Below are positions 34,686-43,998 of a DNA stretch of 64,000 bases, in pieces. The translations under genes and the position numbers were made by a program. The stretch's first letter is position 1; each line of letters opens with the position of its first letter. The stretch is from positions 682,001-746,000 of the forward strand of contig NZ_CP059724.1 of NCBI RefSeq assembly GCF_022369515.1. The letters run 5' to 3'. Below the pieces are notes generated by a model. That model had not been told where the DNA came from and ran no database searches. It saw only the letters and a list, made by a program, of their open reading frames with translations. This DNA comes from Paenibacillus sp. 19GGS1-52 (GTDB lineage Bacteria > Bacillota > Bacilli > Paenibacillales > Paenibacillaceae).

Positions 34686-36233
34686 TTGATCAGTACAAAG
34701 AGTGCCGCAAAGGTTGCTGTTGTCGGAGCTGGACCAGGCGGACTTGCCGCTGCTATGCTGCTTGCTGCAGAGGGATATGATGTTGAGGTTTATGAGAAGC
34801 AGGAAGTAGTTGGAGGACGTTCGGGCGAGCTTCGACTGGGGAGTTATACCTTTGACCGCGGGGCTACATTTCTGATGATGCCGCATCTGCTGAGAGAGTT
34901 GTTTACCTCTGCAGGCCGCTCTTTAGATGATTATATTTCCTTGAAAGAGCTTGATCCGCTGTATTCACTACATTTCGGCGATACCGTATTCAAACCTTCT
35001 ACAAATCAGAACCAAACCGCGAACGAGGTGGAGAGGTTGTTTCCAGGTAACGGTGAAGGCTACCGTCGATTCATGGCTGATGAAGGCGATAAGCTGGACA
35101 GAGTACAGCCTTTGTTACAGCGTCCGTTTCAATCTCTTGGTGATTATCTCAAAAAAGATGTTCTGCATGCACTTCCTAAGCTGCATGCTACAGATACTGT
35201 GTACAATCGTCTTTCTAAATATTTTTCGGATGAGCGCCTCCGGTTTGCCTTTGCCTTTCAGGCCAAATATTTGGGGATGTCGCCTTGGGAATGTCCAGGA
35301 ACCTTCACAATTCTTTCCTACATGGAGCATCGTTACGGACTGTATCATCCGATTGGCGGAATCAATCAGGTTTTTCAGGCGATGGCGGATGTGATAAAGG
35401 AGCATGGCGGTAGGGTTCATACCTCCTGCGGGGTAAAGCGTGTGCTGCTTCATAACGGCCAGGCCACGGGGCTGTTGCTCGATAATGGAGACAAGGTAGA
35501 AGCGGACTATGTTGTGATTGGTGCTGATTTCGGTTCAGCCATGACGGAGATGTTTGAGCCTGGAGTATTGAAGAAATATACGCCGAAAAAGGTAGCTAAT
35601 AAACGATATTCATGCTCTACAGCAATGCTGTATCTGGGAGTGGATGGTGCCGTTGATCTGGGCCATCATTCTGTGCATTTCGCAGAGGATTATCGGCGTA
35701 ATGTGGAAGAAATCACGAAATTAGGTACCTTGTCTGCGGACGCTTCGATTTATGTGCATAATCCGTCCGTTCTCGATCCAACACTGGCACCAGCTGGCAA
35801 ATCTTCGCTGTATGTGCTGATGCCAGTTCCTAACCTGACTGCAGACATCGACTGGAAGCAAGAAAGTGCACGGGTAGAGGAAGAAATGCTTGAGCGCTTG
35901 CAGCGTATTCCGGGACTCGCGAATTTATCTGGGCGGATCGAGGAGAAGCTGTTCTTCTCGCCGCTGGATTGGCAAGGCAAGCTGGACGTGTATAACGGCG
36001 CGACGTTTAATCTGGCCCATAATCTGGGCCAGATGATGTATCTGCGGCCTCATAATACCTTTGAGGAGGCGCGGGGGATATGGTTGGTCGGGGGCGGAAC
36101 GCATCCCGGCAGCGGGTTGCCGACGATATTCGAGTCGGCCAAGATCAGTGTGCGGCTGCTGAAGGAGCATGACCGTGCAGCCCGTTCCAGAACGTTCAAG
36201 GCAGGAGTGGCTGGAACGGGGGCTTCGCTGTGA
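34686..36233 (+). CDS. CrtI/CrtN-family carotenoid desaturase or oxidase, first copy
   Basis: A 515-residue flavoenzyme of the phytoene/diapophytoene desaturase family, first gene of the operon. The FAD-binding motif is VAVVGAGPGGLAAAMLLAAEG with VYEKQEVVGGRSG, then YTFDRGATFLMMP. The C-terminal family signature is GIWLVGGGTHPGSGLPTIFES. The start is TTG 34686, after GAGGGGGAG. Its TGA overlaps the GTG of the next gene. Firmicutes usually make C30 carotenoids, so one of the three copies should desaturate diapophytoene and the others oxidise or ketolate the product; which does which cannot be read here. Confidence 0.92.
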   Translation: MISTKSAAKVAVVGAGPGGLAAAMLLAAEGYDVEVYEKQEVVGGRSGELRLGSYTFDRGATFLMMPHLLRELFTSAGRSLDDYISLKELDPLYSLHFGDTVFKPSTNQNQTANEVERLFPGNGEGYRRFMADEGDKLDRVQPLLQRPFQSLGDYLKKDVLHALPKLHATDTVYNRLSKYFSDERLRFAFAFQAKYLGMSPWECPGTFTILSYMEHRYGLYHPIGGINQVFQAMADVIKEHGGRVHTSCGVKRVLLHNGQATGLLLDNGDKVEADYVVIGADFGSAMTEMFEPGVLKKYTPKKVANKRYSCSTAMLYLGVDGAVDLGHHSVHFAEDYRRNVEEITKLGTLSADASIYVHNPSVLDPTLAPAGKSSLYVLMPVPNLTADIDWKQESARVEEEMLERLQRIPGLANLSGRIEEKLFFSPLDWQGKLDVYNGATFNLAHNLGQMMYLRPHNTFEEARGIWLVGGGTHPGSGLPTIFESAKISVRLLKEHDRAARSRTFKAGVAGTGASL

Positions 36234-37741
36234 GCCGGGTCGCCATCGTTGGCGGCGGAATCGGCGGGCTTACGGCAGCGCTGCTGCTTAGCCGCAGCGG
36301 GCAGGAAGTTACGCTGTACGAACGCGCTTCACAGATCGGTGGGCGTGTAGCTTTTGAAGAGCATGGACCTTACCGGATAGACCGTGGACCTACGATTGTG
36401 CTGCTGCCAGATATGCTGCGGAGCATCCTTGAGGAAGGGGGTCTGCCGCCGGAAAGTGTAGAGCTGCTGCGCTGTGATCCACTTTACCGAGTTCACTTCA
36501 AGAGCGGACGGACCTTAACCAAGGTAAATGGAATTCAGGAGCAGGCTGCAGAGATCGAACGCTGTTTTCCCGGTGAAGGTAAGGGATTTATCCGCTTTAT
36601 GCATGACATGTCGATCTTATATCCACTGGGTAAGGCTTCATTTCTTGAGCGGAGTTTTAAGAACCGTAGAGAGTTCTTTAGCTTTGGCAATCTGTCGCTG
36701 ATGGCTCGGCTACAAGCTTACAAGAGTCTGAAAGATGCAGTTGGGCGCTATTTTCATAGTGAAGAGCTGAAGGATGCCTTCTCCCTACAAAGTTTATACA
36801 TCGGCGGGGCTCCTTTCCGCACACCTGGAATCTACACCATGCTTCCTTATGCGGAGCAGGCCTTTGGCATCTGGATGTTGAAGGGGGGGTATGGTGAACT
36901 GCCGCAGATTATGCTCCGAGAGCTGGAGCGCCGTGGAGTTATTATTCATACTCATACTGAGGTTCAATCTCTGCTAGTAGAAGGCGGACAATGCCGAGGT
37001 GTAGTTATAGAGGGAGAAGCCATTCCATATGATGCCGTGTTATATAACGGGGACTTTCCACATTTGGAAGGACTCCTGCCGCAGGGGATTATTAAGAAAG
37101 CCCGTAACTCGCAAAAAGCTAGCCAGCCGGCCAGCAAGTTTCTCCCCTCATCCGGTTGTCTGCTTATCTACGTGGCCGCCACCAAAAGGTGGGAGGAATC
37201 GCTGACACACCAGTTTTTTCTGCCAGATAGTCTGAATGACAGCTTGCGGGAGGTATTTGATCAGCATACCATTCCCGATAAACCCTCCTATTATGTCTTC
37301 AATCCGGCGGCGCTGGATGAAAGTGCTGCTCCGCCAGGAGAAAGTATATTGTACTTTCTTGTTCCTGTTCCTACTTCCCAAGGCATCGACTGGAAAACTG
37401 CCGCTGGCCCGTTAGCCGACAAAGTGCTAGCGGATGCAGAGTCTCGCGGTTTTCCCGGACTTGCTGACAGTATGGTTTGGCGCAAAGTACGTACTCCTAT
37501 GGACGCTGAGCAGGAAGGGATGTTCGGTGGAGGGAGCTTTGGGATTGCCCCAGTGCTGTCCCAGTCGGGGGTATTCCGACCTCAGCCGAAGCCTTATAAA
37601 ATAGACGGATTGTATGCCGCCGGCGCTTCTGTGCACCCCGGGGGTGGGGTGCCGATTGTAATGCAGGGAGCGAGACTGGCCGTACATGAACTGATAAAGG
37701 AGCTGAATATAAATGAAGGAAGACGTATTGCAAAAGTGTGA
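36230..37741 (+). CDS. CrtI/CrtN-family carotenoid desaturase or oxidase, second copy
   Basis: A 503-residue paralogue with the FAD motif VAIVGGGIGGLTAALLLSRSG, then YRIDRGPTIVLLPDML, and the C-terminal block YAAGASVHPGGGVPIVMQ. GTG 36230 overlaps the previous stop (GTGA), showing translational coupling. It overlaps crtM/crtB by 29 nt at its end. The N-terminal DRGPT and C-terminal HPGGGVP forms resemble CrtN/CrtP-type enzymes of C30 pathways. A late-step terminal oxidase role for one of the copies is inference from operons of Planococcus and Halobacillus that have crtNa, crtNb and crtNc. Confidence 0.92.
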   Translation: MSRVAIVGGGIGGLTAALLLSRSGQEVTLYERASQIGGRVAFEEHGPYRIDRGPTIVLLPDMLRSILEEGGLPPESVELLRCDPLYRVHFKSGRTLTKVNGIQEQAAEIERCFPGEGKGFIRFMHDMSILYPLGKASFLERSFKNRREFFSFGNLSLMARLQAYKSLKDAVGRYFHSEELKDAFSLQSLYIGGAPFRTPGIYTMLPYAEQAFGIWMLKGGYGELPQIMLRELERRGVIIHTHTEVQSLLVEGGQCRGVVIEGEAIPYDAVLYNGDFPHLEGLLPQGIIKKARNSQKASQPASKFLPSSGCLLIYVAATKRWEESLTHQFFLPDSLNDSLREVFDQHTIPDKPSYYVFNPAALDESAAPPGESILYFLVPVPTSQGIDWKTAAGPLADKVLADAESRGFPGLADSMVWRKVRTPMDAEQEGMFGGGSFGIAPVLSQSGVFRPQPKPYKIDGLYAAGASVHPGGGVPIVMQGARLAVHELIKELNINEGRRIAKV

Positions 37742-38585
37742 GGAAATGATCAGAATTGGGTCCTCTTCGTTTTACAGGGCCTTTGACGGACTGCCTAGCC
37801 CGCGCCGTGAGGCGGTTCATGTTATTTATGCCTTTTGCCGCATCATTGACGATAGTGTTGATGAGCCGGAGAAGTCGCCCTTCACGATCCATGAGCTACG
37901 CAATCAGTTTCAGGACTTGGAGCAGGCAGATGGACACTTTATCTGGCCTGCGCTGCGCTGGCTGTTCCGCAGCTTCCCGCAGTTGGGGAAGGAACCGTTT
38001 CTATTGCAGATGGAAGGCCAGCTAACAGACCTCTCTTTCACCCATTATGAGACGATGGAGCAGCTCGAATCTTATTGTTATCTCGTAGCGGGTACCGTCG
38101 GAGAAATGCTGCTGCCTGTTCTTAGAGATGACGGCAGTGAAGAAGCGCAAGCCGCAGGTATTGCTCTTGGGATAGGGATGCAGTTTGTGAACATCATTCG
38201 TGATGTGGGCGAGGATCTGGAGCGTGGCCGCCGATATCTTCCACTTGAGGTGCTGAAGAAGCATGAGTATAGCCAGCAGGAGCTGGAAAAGGGCATAGTG
38301 AACAAGCCGTTTAAAGCGGTATTGCATGAGCTTAAAGAAAGTGCGCTATATTGGTTCGAAAAAGGGCTGGAAAATCTCGATACCTATCCACCAGAGAGTG
38401 GCATGGCAGTAGAATTAGCAGCAGCTTTCTATGCAGGTATACTCGATGCCGTGGCCGCGATTGATTATGATGTATTTCGTAGTCGGGCCTATGTCAGCGA
38501 TGAGGCCAAGCTGCAAATGTACCGGCGCACAGCTGCACGTTATGCCGCAGGTTTTAACAGCAAGGGCAAGACGGCGGCATTTTAA
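37713..38585 (+). CDS. Squalene/phytoene synthase family (CrtM/CrtB-like)
   Basis: A 290-residue head-to-head prenyl synthase, the committed step of the pathway: two farnesyl-PP to dehydrosqualene (CrtM), or two GGPP to phytoene (CrtB). The first Asp-rich motif is CRIIDDSVDEP near 48-58, and the second is NIIRDVGEDLERGRRYLP near 160-177. SSFYRAFDGLP at the N-terminus matches the family. ATG 37713 lies inside the preceding gene (29-nt overlap). Length fits CrtM. The C30 or C40 choice cannot be settled from motifs; Firmicute context favours C30. Confidence 0.94.
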   Translation: MKEDVLQKCEEMIRIGSSSFYRAFDGLPSPRREAVHVIYAFCRIIDDSVDEPEKSPFTIHELRNQFQDLEQADGHFIWPALRWLFRSFPQLGKEPFLLQMEGQLTDLSFTHYETMEQLESYCYLVAGTVGEMLLPVLRDDGSEEAQAAGIALGIGMQFVNIIRDVGEDLERGRRYLPLEVLKKHEYSQQELEKGIVNKPFKAVLHELKESALYWFEKGLENLDTYPPESGMAVELAAAFYAGILDAVAAIDYDVFRSRAYVSDEAKLQMYRRTAARYAAGFNSKGKTAAF

Positions 38586-39361
38586 TGATCAGGTATTTAT
38601 TCTGGGCTTGGTATTTTATAGGCGCGCTGCTCTTAATCGTGTTCAGCATACCGGAGAGCCTGCAATTCTCCAATGGCTTATTTCTAATTTTTTATGCAGC
38701 ATATGCTCTGGATTTAACGAACAAGGGAATAGAGCAACCTTTCCTGTCCGACCAGTCAGTCAGCAGTTGGCGAGGTCTTCCAAGCTGGCTGTCCGCTATA
38801 GTGATTTGGTCGGGAGGCATGGGAGTAGAGTGGATTGGTGTTCATTCTGGCAGGTTGTTTGGCAGTTACGAATATTCTAATATTTTGGGACCGTTGTTAT
38901 TTGGCGTCCCTGTCACTTTAGGTTTTGCCTGGATAGCTGTAGTCTGCGGTGCAGTCTTGATCAGTAATGATTTTGGCCTGACTGGTGTCCGTTTGTCTTT
39001 GGTCCGGGCTCTTCAGACAGGCTTTTGGAGCGTTTTATTGGATTTGGTCCTCGATCCTGTGGCACATGCCAAAGGTTTTTGGCATTGGGGCAGCAGTGGG
39101 GGACTGTATGGTGTTCCCTGGAGTAATTTTCTCGGCTGGTTCATCGTCAGTGCAGCTTTGTCGCTGTCCTTGCAGGTCTTTAAGATTTCCCGTCTGAGCG
39201 TGCGTCGGGGTACCCGATTGTATCAGGCAATTCTAATCATGTTCGGGCTTATGGCTGTGCGTGAGGGATTAATGCTCTGTGCTGGGATAGCGGGGCTGGG
39301 AGTTTTACTGGCAGAAGGGAGTTTGTATTATGCTGGAAGCCGTCAGATCAAAAAGCTTTGA
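38585..39361 (+). CDS. Carotenoid biosynthesis membrane protein (DUF422/CruF-like)
   Basis: A 258-residue integral membrane protein with about seven hydrophobic segments, of the PF04240 'carotenoid biosynthesis protein' family. Family signs are GMGVEWIGVHSGRLFGSYEYSN, DLVLDPVAHAKGFWHW, and GVPWSNFLGWF. Characterised relatives (CruF) hydrate carotenoid double bonds at the 1,2 position; the reaction of Firmicute members is not well established. ATG 38585 shares a base with the previous stop TAA, and its end overlaps the acyltransferase gene by 32 nt. Confidence 0.88.
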   Translation: MIRYLFWAWYFIGALLLIVFSIPESLQFSNGLFLIFYAAYALDLTNKGIEQPFLSDQSVSSWRGLPSWLSAIVIWSGGMGVEWIGVHSGRLFGSYEYSNILGPLLFGVPVTLGFAWIAVVCGAVLISNDFGLTGVRLSLVRALQTGFWSVLLDLVLDPVAHAKGFWHWGSSGGLYGVPWSNFLGWFIVSAALSLSLQVFKISRLSVRRGTRLYQAILIMFGLMAVREGLMLCAGIAGLGVLLAEGSLYYAGSRQIKKL

Positions 39362-40067
39362 TAAGTTATTCTACCGTTACAATTATCATTATTTAATTCG
39401 TAGACATTTCCGGTATCTCGGGGTGGCCGGAGAGCTGCAGCCGCCTTCTATAGAGGGTAGACCGGTGCTGTATATTATGAATCACAGCTCATGGTGGGAT
39501 GGACTGCTCGCATACCATGCGGCTAGGACGCTGACGAATCGGGAGCACTATTTCATGATGGAGGAAGAGCAACTGCGCAAGTATGCTTTTTTTCGCAAGT
39601 TGGGAGCGTATTCAATTAATCGGCATAGTACGGGAGACATCAGCACCTCGCTGCGTTATACCACGAGACTACTCCGGGCTGGAGGCGGTGTGTGGATGTA
39701 TCCAGAGGGTGAAATCCAACCCTTAGAGCATCGCCCGATGGTATTGAAGGCGGGTGTTGGCCTTGTGCTGCGATTGTGTCCGGAAGCGGTCGTGGTGCCA
39801 GTAACGTTGTATCATGGCTTATTTCGGCATTCCAAGCCGGAGGCGACATTGTTGGCTGGGGTTCCGCTTGCCCATTCCTGGAAGGACATGAACCGCAACA
39901 GCATCGGGGAGGAGCTGCAGACTGTGCTGGAAGAACAATTGAATAACCACCGCCAAATGATCATCAATAATGGTGGGTTTATACCCGAACAATTCCAACC
40001 TCTGATGAAACAGAGTCGTTCCACCAATGAATGGTTTGATGCTGTGCTTGGCAGGCGAAGACGATGA
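39330..40067 (+). CDS. PlsC-like acyltransferase of the carotenoid operon
   Basis: A 245-residue lysophospholipid-acyltransferase-like protein. The catalytic HX4D motif is NHSSWWDG (about 51-58), and the acceptor-binding block is WMYPEGEIQPLEHRPM (about 125-140). AAGGGAG precedes ATG 39330, inside the end of the DUF422 gene. Its place in the operon, next to a glycosyltransferase, suggests that it acylates a glycosylated carotenoid, as CrtO does for staphyloxanthin, although CrtO is a different family. A plain phospholipid role is the alternative. Confidence 0.88.
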   Translation: MLEAVRSKSFDKLFYRYNYHYLIRRHFRYLGVAGELQPPSIEGRPVLYIMNHSSWWDGLLAYHAARTLTNREHYFMMEEEQLRKYAFFRKLGAYSINRHSTGDISTSLRYTTRLLRAGGGVWMYPEGEIQPLEHRPMVLKAGVGLVLRLCPEAVVVPVTLYHGLFRHSKPEATLLAGVPLAHSWKDMNRNSIGEELQTVLEEQLNNHRQMIINNGGFIPEQFQPLMKQSRSTNEWFDAVLGRRRR

Positions 40068-41221
40068 TTCTACTGCTGCAGATCATCAGCGGCTGTCTGC
40101 TGCTTCAACTGCTGTTCGCGCTATGGAACACTACACGGCTGCCGAAGCTTGGAGTGGTAGAGCGGGTAGTCCATTCAATTTCCGATAGCCCTCTGATTCA
40201 AGAGGGAGTTCCGCGCTTGTCCGTATTGATTCCGGCCCGTGACGAGGTGGATAATATTGCCGCTTGCCTGGCATCTGTGCTGGCCTGCCGAAGCGTGGGT
40301 TGGGACTTTGAGGTGCTCGTGCTGGATGACCGTTCCAGTGATGGAACTGGTGAACTTGCTGCCGCGACTGGAGATCACCGGGTTAAGGTGCTAGCCGGTC
40401 GGGAGCTGCCAGAGGGTTGGTTGGGCAAGTCCAATGCCTGCGATCAGCTAGCGGAAGCAGCGAGAGGGACTTGGTTGCTCTTCTTGGACGCAGATATCAG
40501 ACTCCGTCCGGAGGCGCTGGAAGCGGCTATGCTGACAGCTAATGCTCAAGGAGACGGCTTGGTGACCGGCTTCCCCGGGCAGGTAACGAGGACATGGCTC
40601 GAAAAGCTGATTGTGCCGTTAATGAACTTCACCATCATCTGCCATCTGCCCATTCCACTGGTTCGCGGCGTAAGAGATCCCCGATTTGTAGCCGCGCATG
40701 GAGGATTTATGCTGATTCAGCGGGACAGTTATTCACGTAGTGGAGGCCATGCCTACATTCGTACCGAGCTTGTGGATGATATGGCTTTAGCCCGTGCAGT
40801 AAAGATTTCGGGAGATCCGGTGACACTGGCTAATGTTGTGGATTATACGGAAATGCGCATGTACCATAACGCAACAGAGGTGTGGAATGGCTATCGCAAG
40901 AACATTTACGCCGGTCTGGGTCGCCGTCCTCTTTTGCTGCTAGGTTTACTAATTGTCTATACACTAATGTATGTTCTGCCTATTGTGATACTTACTCTAG
41001 CTTGTCTGACAAATCAGGGAACACTGGCGTTATGGGCGCTTCTTGCAGCTCTGTTAGGTATGGCTATCAAACGGACTAGTGATGCATCTGCTAAACAGGC
41101 GGTTTGGTTATGTCTGCTGGTATCCGTAAGCATGCTCTGCTTGAGTGCTATTGCGATCAGCTCTTGGCGGGGCGCTCAGTCCGGGCAAGGCTATGAATGG
41201 AAAGGGAGATGGTACCGTTGA
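40064..41221 (+). CDS. Family 2 glycosyltransferase of the carotenoid operon (CrtQ-like)
   Basis: A 385-residue membrane-bound GT2 enzyme. An N-terminal helix (1-18) is followed by the GT-A domain: LSVLIPARDEVDNIAACL (about 45-62), the DxD-type LLFLDADIRL (about 140), and a Q/RxxRW-like region replaced by ELVDDMALARAVKISG. Three C-terminal hydrophobic segments follow from about 295. It resembles staphyloxanthin CrtQ-type enzymes that add glucose to a carotenoid carboxyl group. ATG 40064 overlaps the previous stop (ATGA), and its own TGA overlaps the next TTG start. Confidence 0.88.
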   Translation: MILLLQIISGCLLLQLLFALWNTTRLPKLGVVERVVHSISDSPLIQEGVPRLSVLIPARDEVDNIAACLASVLACRSVGWDFEVLVLDDRSSDGTGELAAATGDHRVKVLAGRELPEGWLGKSNACDQLAEAARGTWLLFLDADIRLRPEALEAAMLTANAQGDGLVTGFPGQVTRTWLEKLIVPLMNFTIICHLPIPLVRGVRDPRFVAAHGGFMLIQRDSYSRSGGHAYIRTELVDDMALARAVKISGDPVTLANVVDYTEMRMYHNATEVWNGYRKNIYAGLGRRPLLLLGLLIVYTLMYVLPIVILTLACLTNQGTLALWALLAALLGMAIKRTSDASAKQAVWLCLLVSVSMLCLSAIAISSWRGAQSGQGYEWKGRWYR

Positions 41222-42693
41222 AATCGAAAGCTGTGATTATCGGTGCCGGGTTCGGTGGACTATCCTGTGCGGTAACACTTGCCTCCAAAGGATGGGATGT
41301 AACCGTGTTGGAACGCCAGCACCATCCCGGCGGCAAGCTGCAGCGTATTGAGACTGGAGGGTATACCTTTGACCGTGGACCCAGCACTATTACAATGCCT
41401 CAGGTTTTTCGCTCGCTTTATGAGCTTGCTGGAGTTGCAATGGAGGATTATGTCCAACTTTATGAACTAGAACCGCGTACGCGCAATGTTTTTGCAGATG
41501 GAAGAGTGGTAGATTTGTCTCGCGATGCCAGATATATGAAGGAACAAATTGCTGCATATAGCCCCGCTGATGCTGCACGTTACACGGATTTTATGACTGA
41601 AGCCGCTGTAATGTATCGCCTTAGTGAGAAGCGGTTTCTGAACAAGCTGTTACTCTCCTGGCGGGACAAAATTTCTCCGGCACTTGTGCGTGACCTGCTC
41701 CGTGTTCGGCCTTTTCTTAGCCTGCACGCCCTGCTGTTGCAGTACTTCAGCCACCCGCATACACTCGCAATGTTGGGACGTTATGCTACTTATGTTGGAT
41801 CATCGCCTTACCGTTCTCCTGCTATCTTTGCCATGCTGGGGTATTTGGAGAGTGAAGAGGGCGTATTTGGTGTGAAGGGCGGTACATATAAGCTGGTGGA
41901 GGGTCTTGTGTCCCTGGCTGAAAGATTAGGTGTGAATATCGTAACGGATACGGAAGTAACAGCAATCTCGGTGGTGAATGGTGCGGTAGAAGGGGTGGAG
42001 ACGGTACAAGGTTTCTACACTGCTAAGACGGTGATCGCCGGGGGCGATGTGCTTAGTATTAATCGGATGTTGCTGCCAGAGCGTAGTCGTCCGGCTATGA
42101 GCAATCGCAAAATCGCTGCCTATGAGCCCTCACTCTCAGGCCTGGTTACGCTCGCTGGTGTCCGGCAGAAGTATCCTGCACTGCTGCATCATACGGTATT
42201 TTTCCCGGAGCATTATGAGCCGGAGTTTAAGGATATTTTTGAACAGAAGCGCCCTCCGCTAGACCCCACCGTATATGTGTGTCACTCCGGTTATTCCGAG
42301 CCAAGTATGGCTCCTGAAGGTGGCAGCAATCTGTTCATACTCGCTAACGCGCCGTATGTGAATGAGGCCTGCGACTGGCGGGAAGAGACATCCACCTATG
42401 GAGCGCGAGTCTTATCAACACTAGCAGGACATGGTATTTCCGGTGTGGATCAAGGAGATGTTCTGCTGCATTACACGCCACAGGATATCGCCGATGATAC
42501 GCTCTCGCATAAGGGAGCCATCTATGGGATTTCTTCGAACTCCATTCGCCAGACCTTCTCTAGACCAGGCAACCGCTCCAGTGATGTGAAAGGTCTTTGG
42601 TATGTAGGTGGCACCACACATCCCGGTGGCGGAACACCGATCGTATCATTGTCCGGACGGCTTGTAGGCGAACATATTGCCAATAAATCGTAG
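41218..42693 (+). CDS. CrtI/CrtN-family carotenoid desaturase or oxidase, third copy
   Basis: A 491-residue flavoenzyme, last gene of the operon. The FAD motif is AVIIGAGFGGLSCAVTLASKG, then YTFDRGPSTITMPQVF, and the C-terminal signature is GLWYVGGTTHPGGGTPIV. TTG 41218 is preferred because AAAGGGAG lies 9 nt upstream and TTGA couples it to the preceding stop; in-frame ATGs at 41197 and 41209 lie within or next to that ribosome binding site. This copy looks closest to classical phytoene/diapophytoene desaturases by its N-terminal block, which is an impression and not a tree. Confidence 0.92.
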   Translation: MKSKAVIIGAGFGGLSCAVTLASKGWDVTVLERQHHPGGKLQRIETGGYTFDRGPSTITMPQVFRSLYELAGVAMEDYVQLYELEPRTRNVFADGRVVDLSRDARYMKEQIAAYSPADAARYTDFMTEAAVMYRLSEKRFLNKLLLSWRDKISPALVRDLLRVRPFLSLHALLLQYFSHPHTLAMLGRYATYVGSSPYRSPAIFAMLGYLESEEGVFGVKGGTYKLVEGLVSLAERLGVNIVTDTEVTAISVVNGAVEGVETVQGFYTAKTVIAGGDVLSINRMLLPERSRPAMSNRKIAAYEPSLSGLVTLAGVRQKYPALLHHTVFFPEHYEPEFKDIFEQKRPPLDPTVYVCHSGYSEPSMAPEGGSNLFILANAPYVNEACDWREETSTYGARVLSTLAGHGISGVDQGDVLLHYTPQDIADDTLSHKGAIYGISSNSIRQTFSRPGNRSSDVKGLWYVGGTTHPGGGTPIVSLSGRLVGEHIANKS

Positions 42694-42747
42694 ATTAGAA
42701 GTAAACAAGCGATATCCTCTAATTGTAAATTCAGACACACGGATGTG

Positions 42748-42753
42748 TTATAA
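42748..42753 (+). promoter_or_regulatory. Possible -10 box ahead of the IPP isomerase gene
   Basis: TATAAT in the 152-bp gap after the carotenoid operon. The only -35-like hexamer (TTGTAA, 42722-42727) is 20 bp away, longer than ideal, so this promoter is uncertain. No 11-bp CarH repeats are present. Confidence 0.35.
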
Positions 42754-42845
42754 TGAAGCGTATTGCGCGGAAAAATAGTATGTAGATGGGCCAAGCGCCA
42801 ACTACCGTACTTCAAATATAGGGTAAGGAACGGGAGGAAGATATC

Positions 42846-43952
42846 ATGAATGATACGCCACAGGATGCCGTGCCGCAGGAAGTGAACGGGCAGCCTGGCG
42901 CGGATCATGGCGGTTCCTTGCTGCCAACCTCCAAGACAGGTGAGCGAAAGATTGAACATGTTCGTCTCTGCCTGAATGAGGAAGTGGGCGGCAGCGGGAT
43001 TACTACAGGTTTTGAGCACTACCGGTTCCGGCATAACGCTCTTCCAGAACTGAATTTTGACAATATCTCGCTGCGCACGGTCTTTCTGGAACGCCAGTTG
43101 CGCACACCGCTATTAATCAGTTCCATGACGGGTGGCAGTGCAGCTACCGGGGCCATCAATGCCCGGTTGGCCGAGGCTGCTGAACGGCGGGGCTGGGCGC
43201 TTGGTGTAGGCTCTGTTCGGGCGGCGGTAGAGCGTTCTGAACTTGCTTCTTCCTTTCGTGTGCGAGACAAAGCACCAAGCATTCCTGTTATCGCAAATAT
43301 CGGTGCTGTGCAGCTATCCTATGGCTTTGGTGTAGAGGAGTGCCGCCGGGCTGTAGAGATCGTCGGTGCAGATTATCTGGTACTGCATCTTAACGGACTG
43401 CAGGAGGTCTTTCAACCGGAAGGCAACACCGGATTTGCTTCCCTGCTGTCGCAGATTGAGCAGGTATGCCGCATGCTTGAAGTCCCGGTAGGTGTGAAGG
43501 AGGTTGGCTGGGGTATCGATGGCGAGACCGCAGCCAAGCTCTACAATGCCGGAGCGGCTTTCATCGATGTAGCTGGTGCAGGCGGCACCTCCTGGAGTCA
43601 GGTGGAGAAGTTCCGCAGCACGGACCCTGTTCGCCGCGCTGCGGCTGAGGCTTTTGCCGATTGGGGGATTCCCACTGCTGAATGCATCGCTGAGGTGCGG
43701 GCGGTGTCACCGAATGGTGCTTTGATTGGCAGCGGTGGATTAAAGCATGGTGTGGACGCGGCTAAGGCCTTGGCACTGGGTGCGAATCTCGCCGGTTTCG
43801 GTCGAAATCTGCTCGGTCCAGCTGTTCATTCGGAAGAAGCGCTGGATGCAGCGCTGGCTCAGATAGAGCTGGAGCTGCGAACGGCCATGTTCGGCATCGG
43901 TGCTCCCGATCTCGCAGCACTGCGCGGCACTTCTCGCCTTGTCCGCGGTTAG
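42846..43952 (+). CDS. fni: Type 2 isopentenyl-diphosphate delta-isomerase
   Basis: A 368-residue FMN-dependent IDI-2 that interconverts IPP and DMAPP, supplying the farnesyl-PP precursor of carotenoids. TIM-barrel landmarks are RTVFLERQLRTPLLISSMTGGS near 77-98, GVKEVGWGID near 217, and DVAGAGGTSW near 237. GGGAGGAAG precedes ATG 42846. No terminator lies between it and the carotenoid operon 152 bp upstream, so it may be partly co-transcribed and light-controlled through CarH. It has a possible -10 box of its own. Confidence 0.95.
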   Translation: MNDTPQDAVPQEVNGQPGADHGGSLLPTSKTGERKIEHVRLCLNEEVGGSGITTGFEHYRFRHNALPELNFDNISLRTVFLERQLRTPLLISSMTGGSAATGAINARLAEAAERRGWALGVGSVRAAVERSELASSFRVRDKAPSIPVIANIGAVQLSYGFGVEECRRAVEIVGADYLVLHLNGLQEVFQPEGNTGFASLLSQIEQVCRMLEVPVGVKEVGWGIDGETAAKLYNAGAAFIDVAGAGGTSWSQVEKFRSTDPVRRAAAEAFADWGIPTAECIAEVRAVSPNGALIGSGGLKHGVDAAKALALGANLAGFGRNLLGPAVHSEEALDAALAQIELELRTAMFGIGAPDLAALRGTSRLVRG

Positions 43953-43998
43953 AAGCAAGAAGATGAATACACAGAAGTAAGGAAAGGGTCTAACAATC

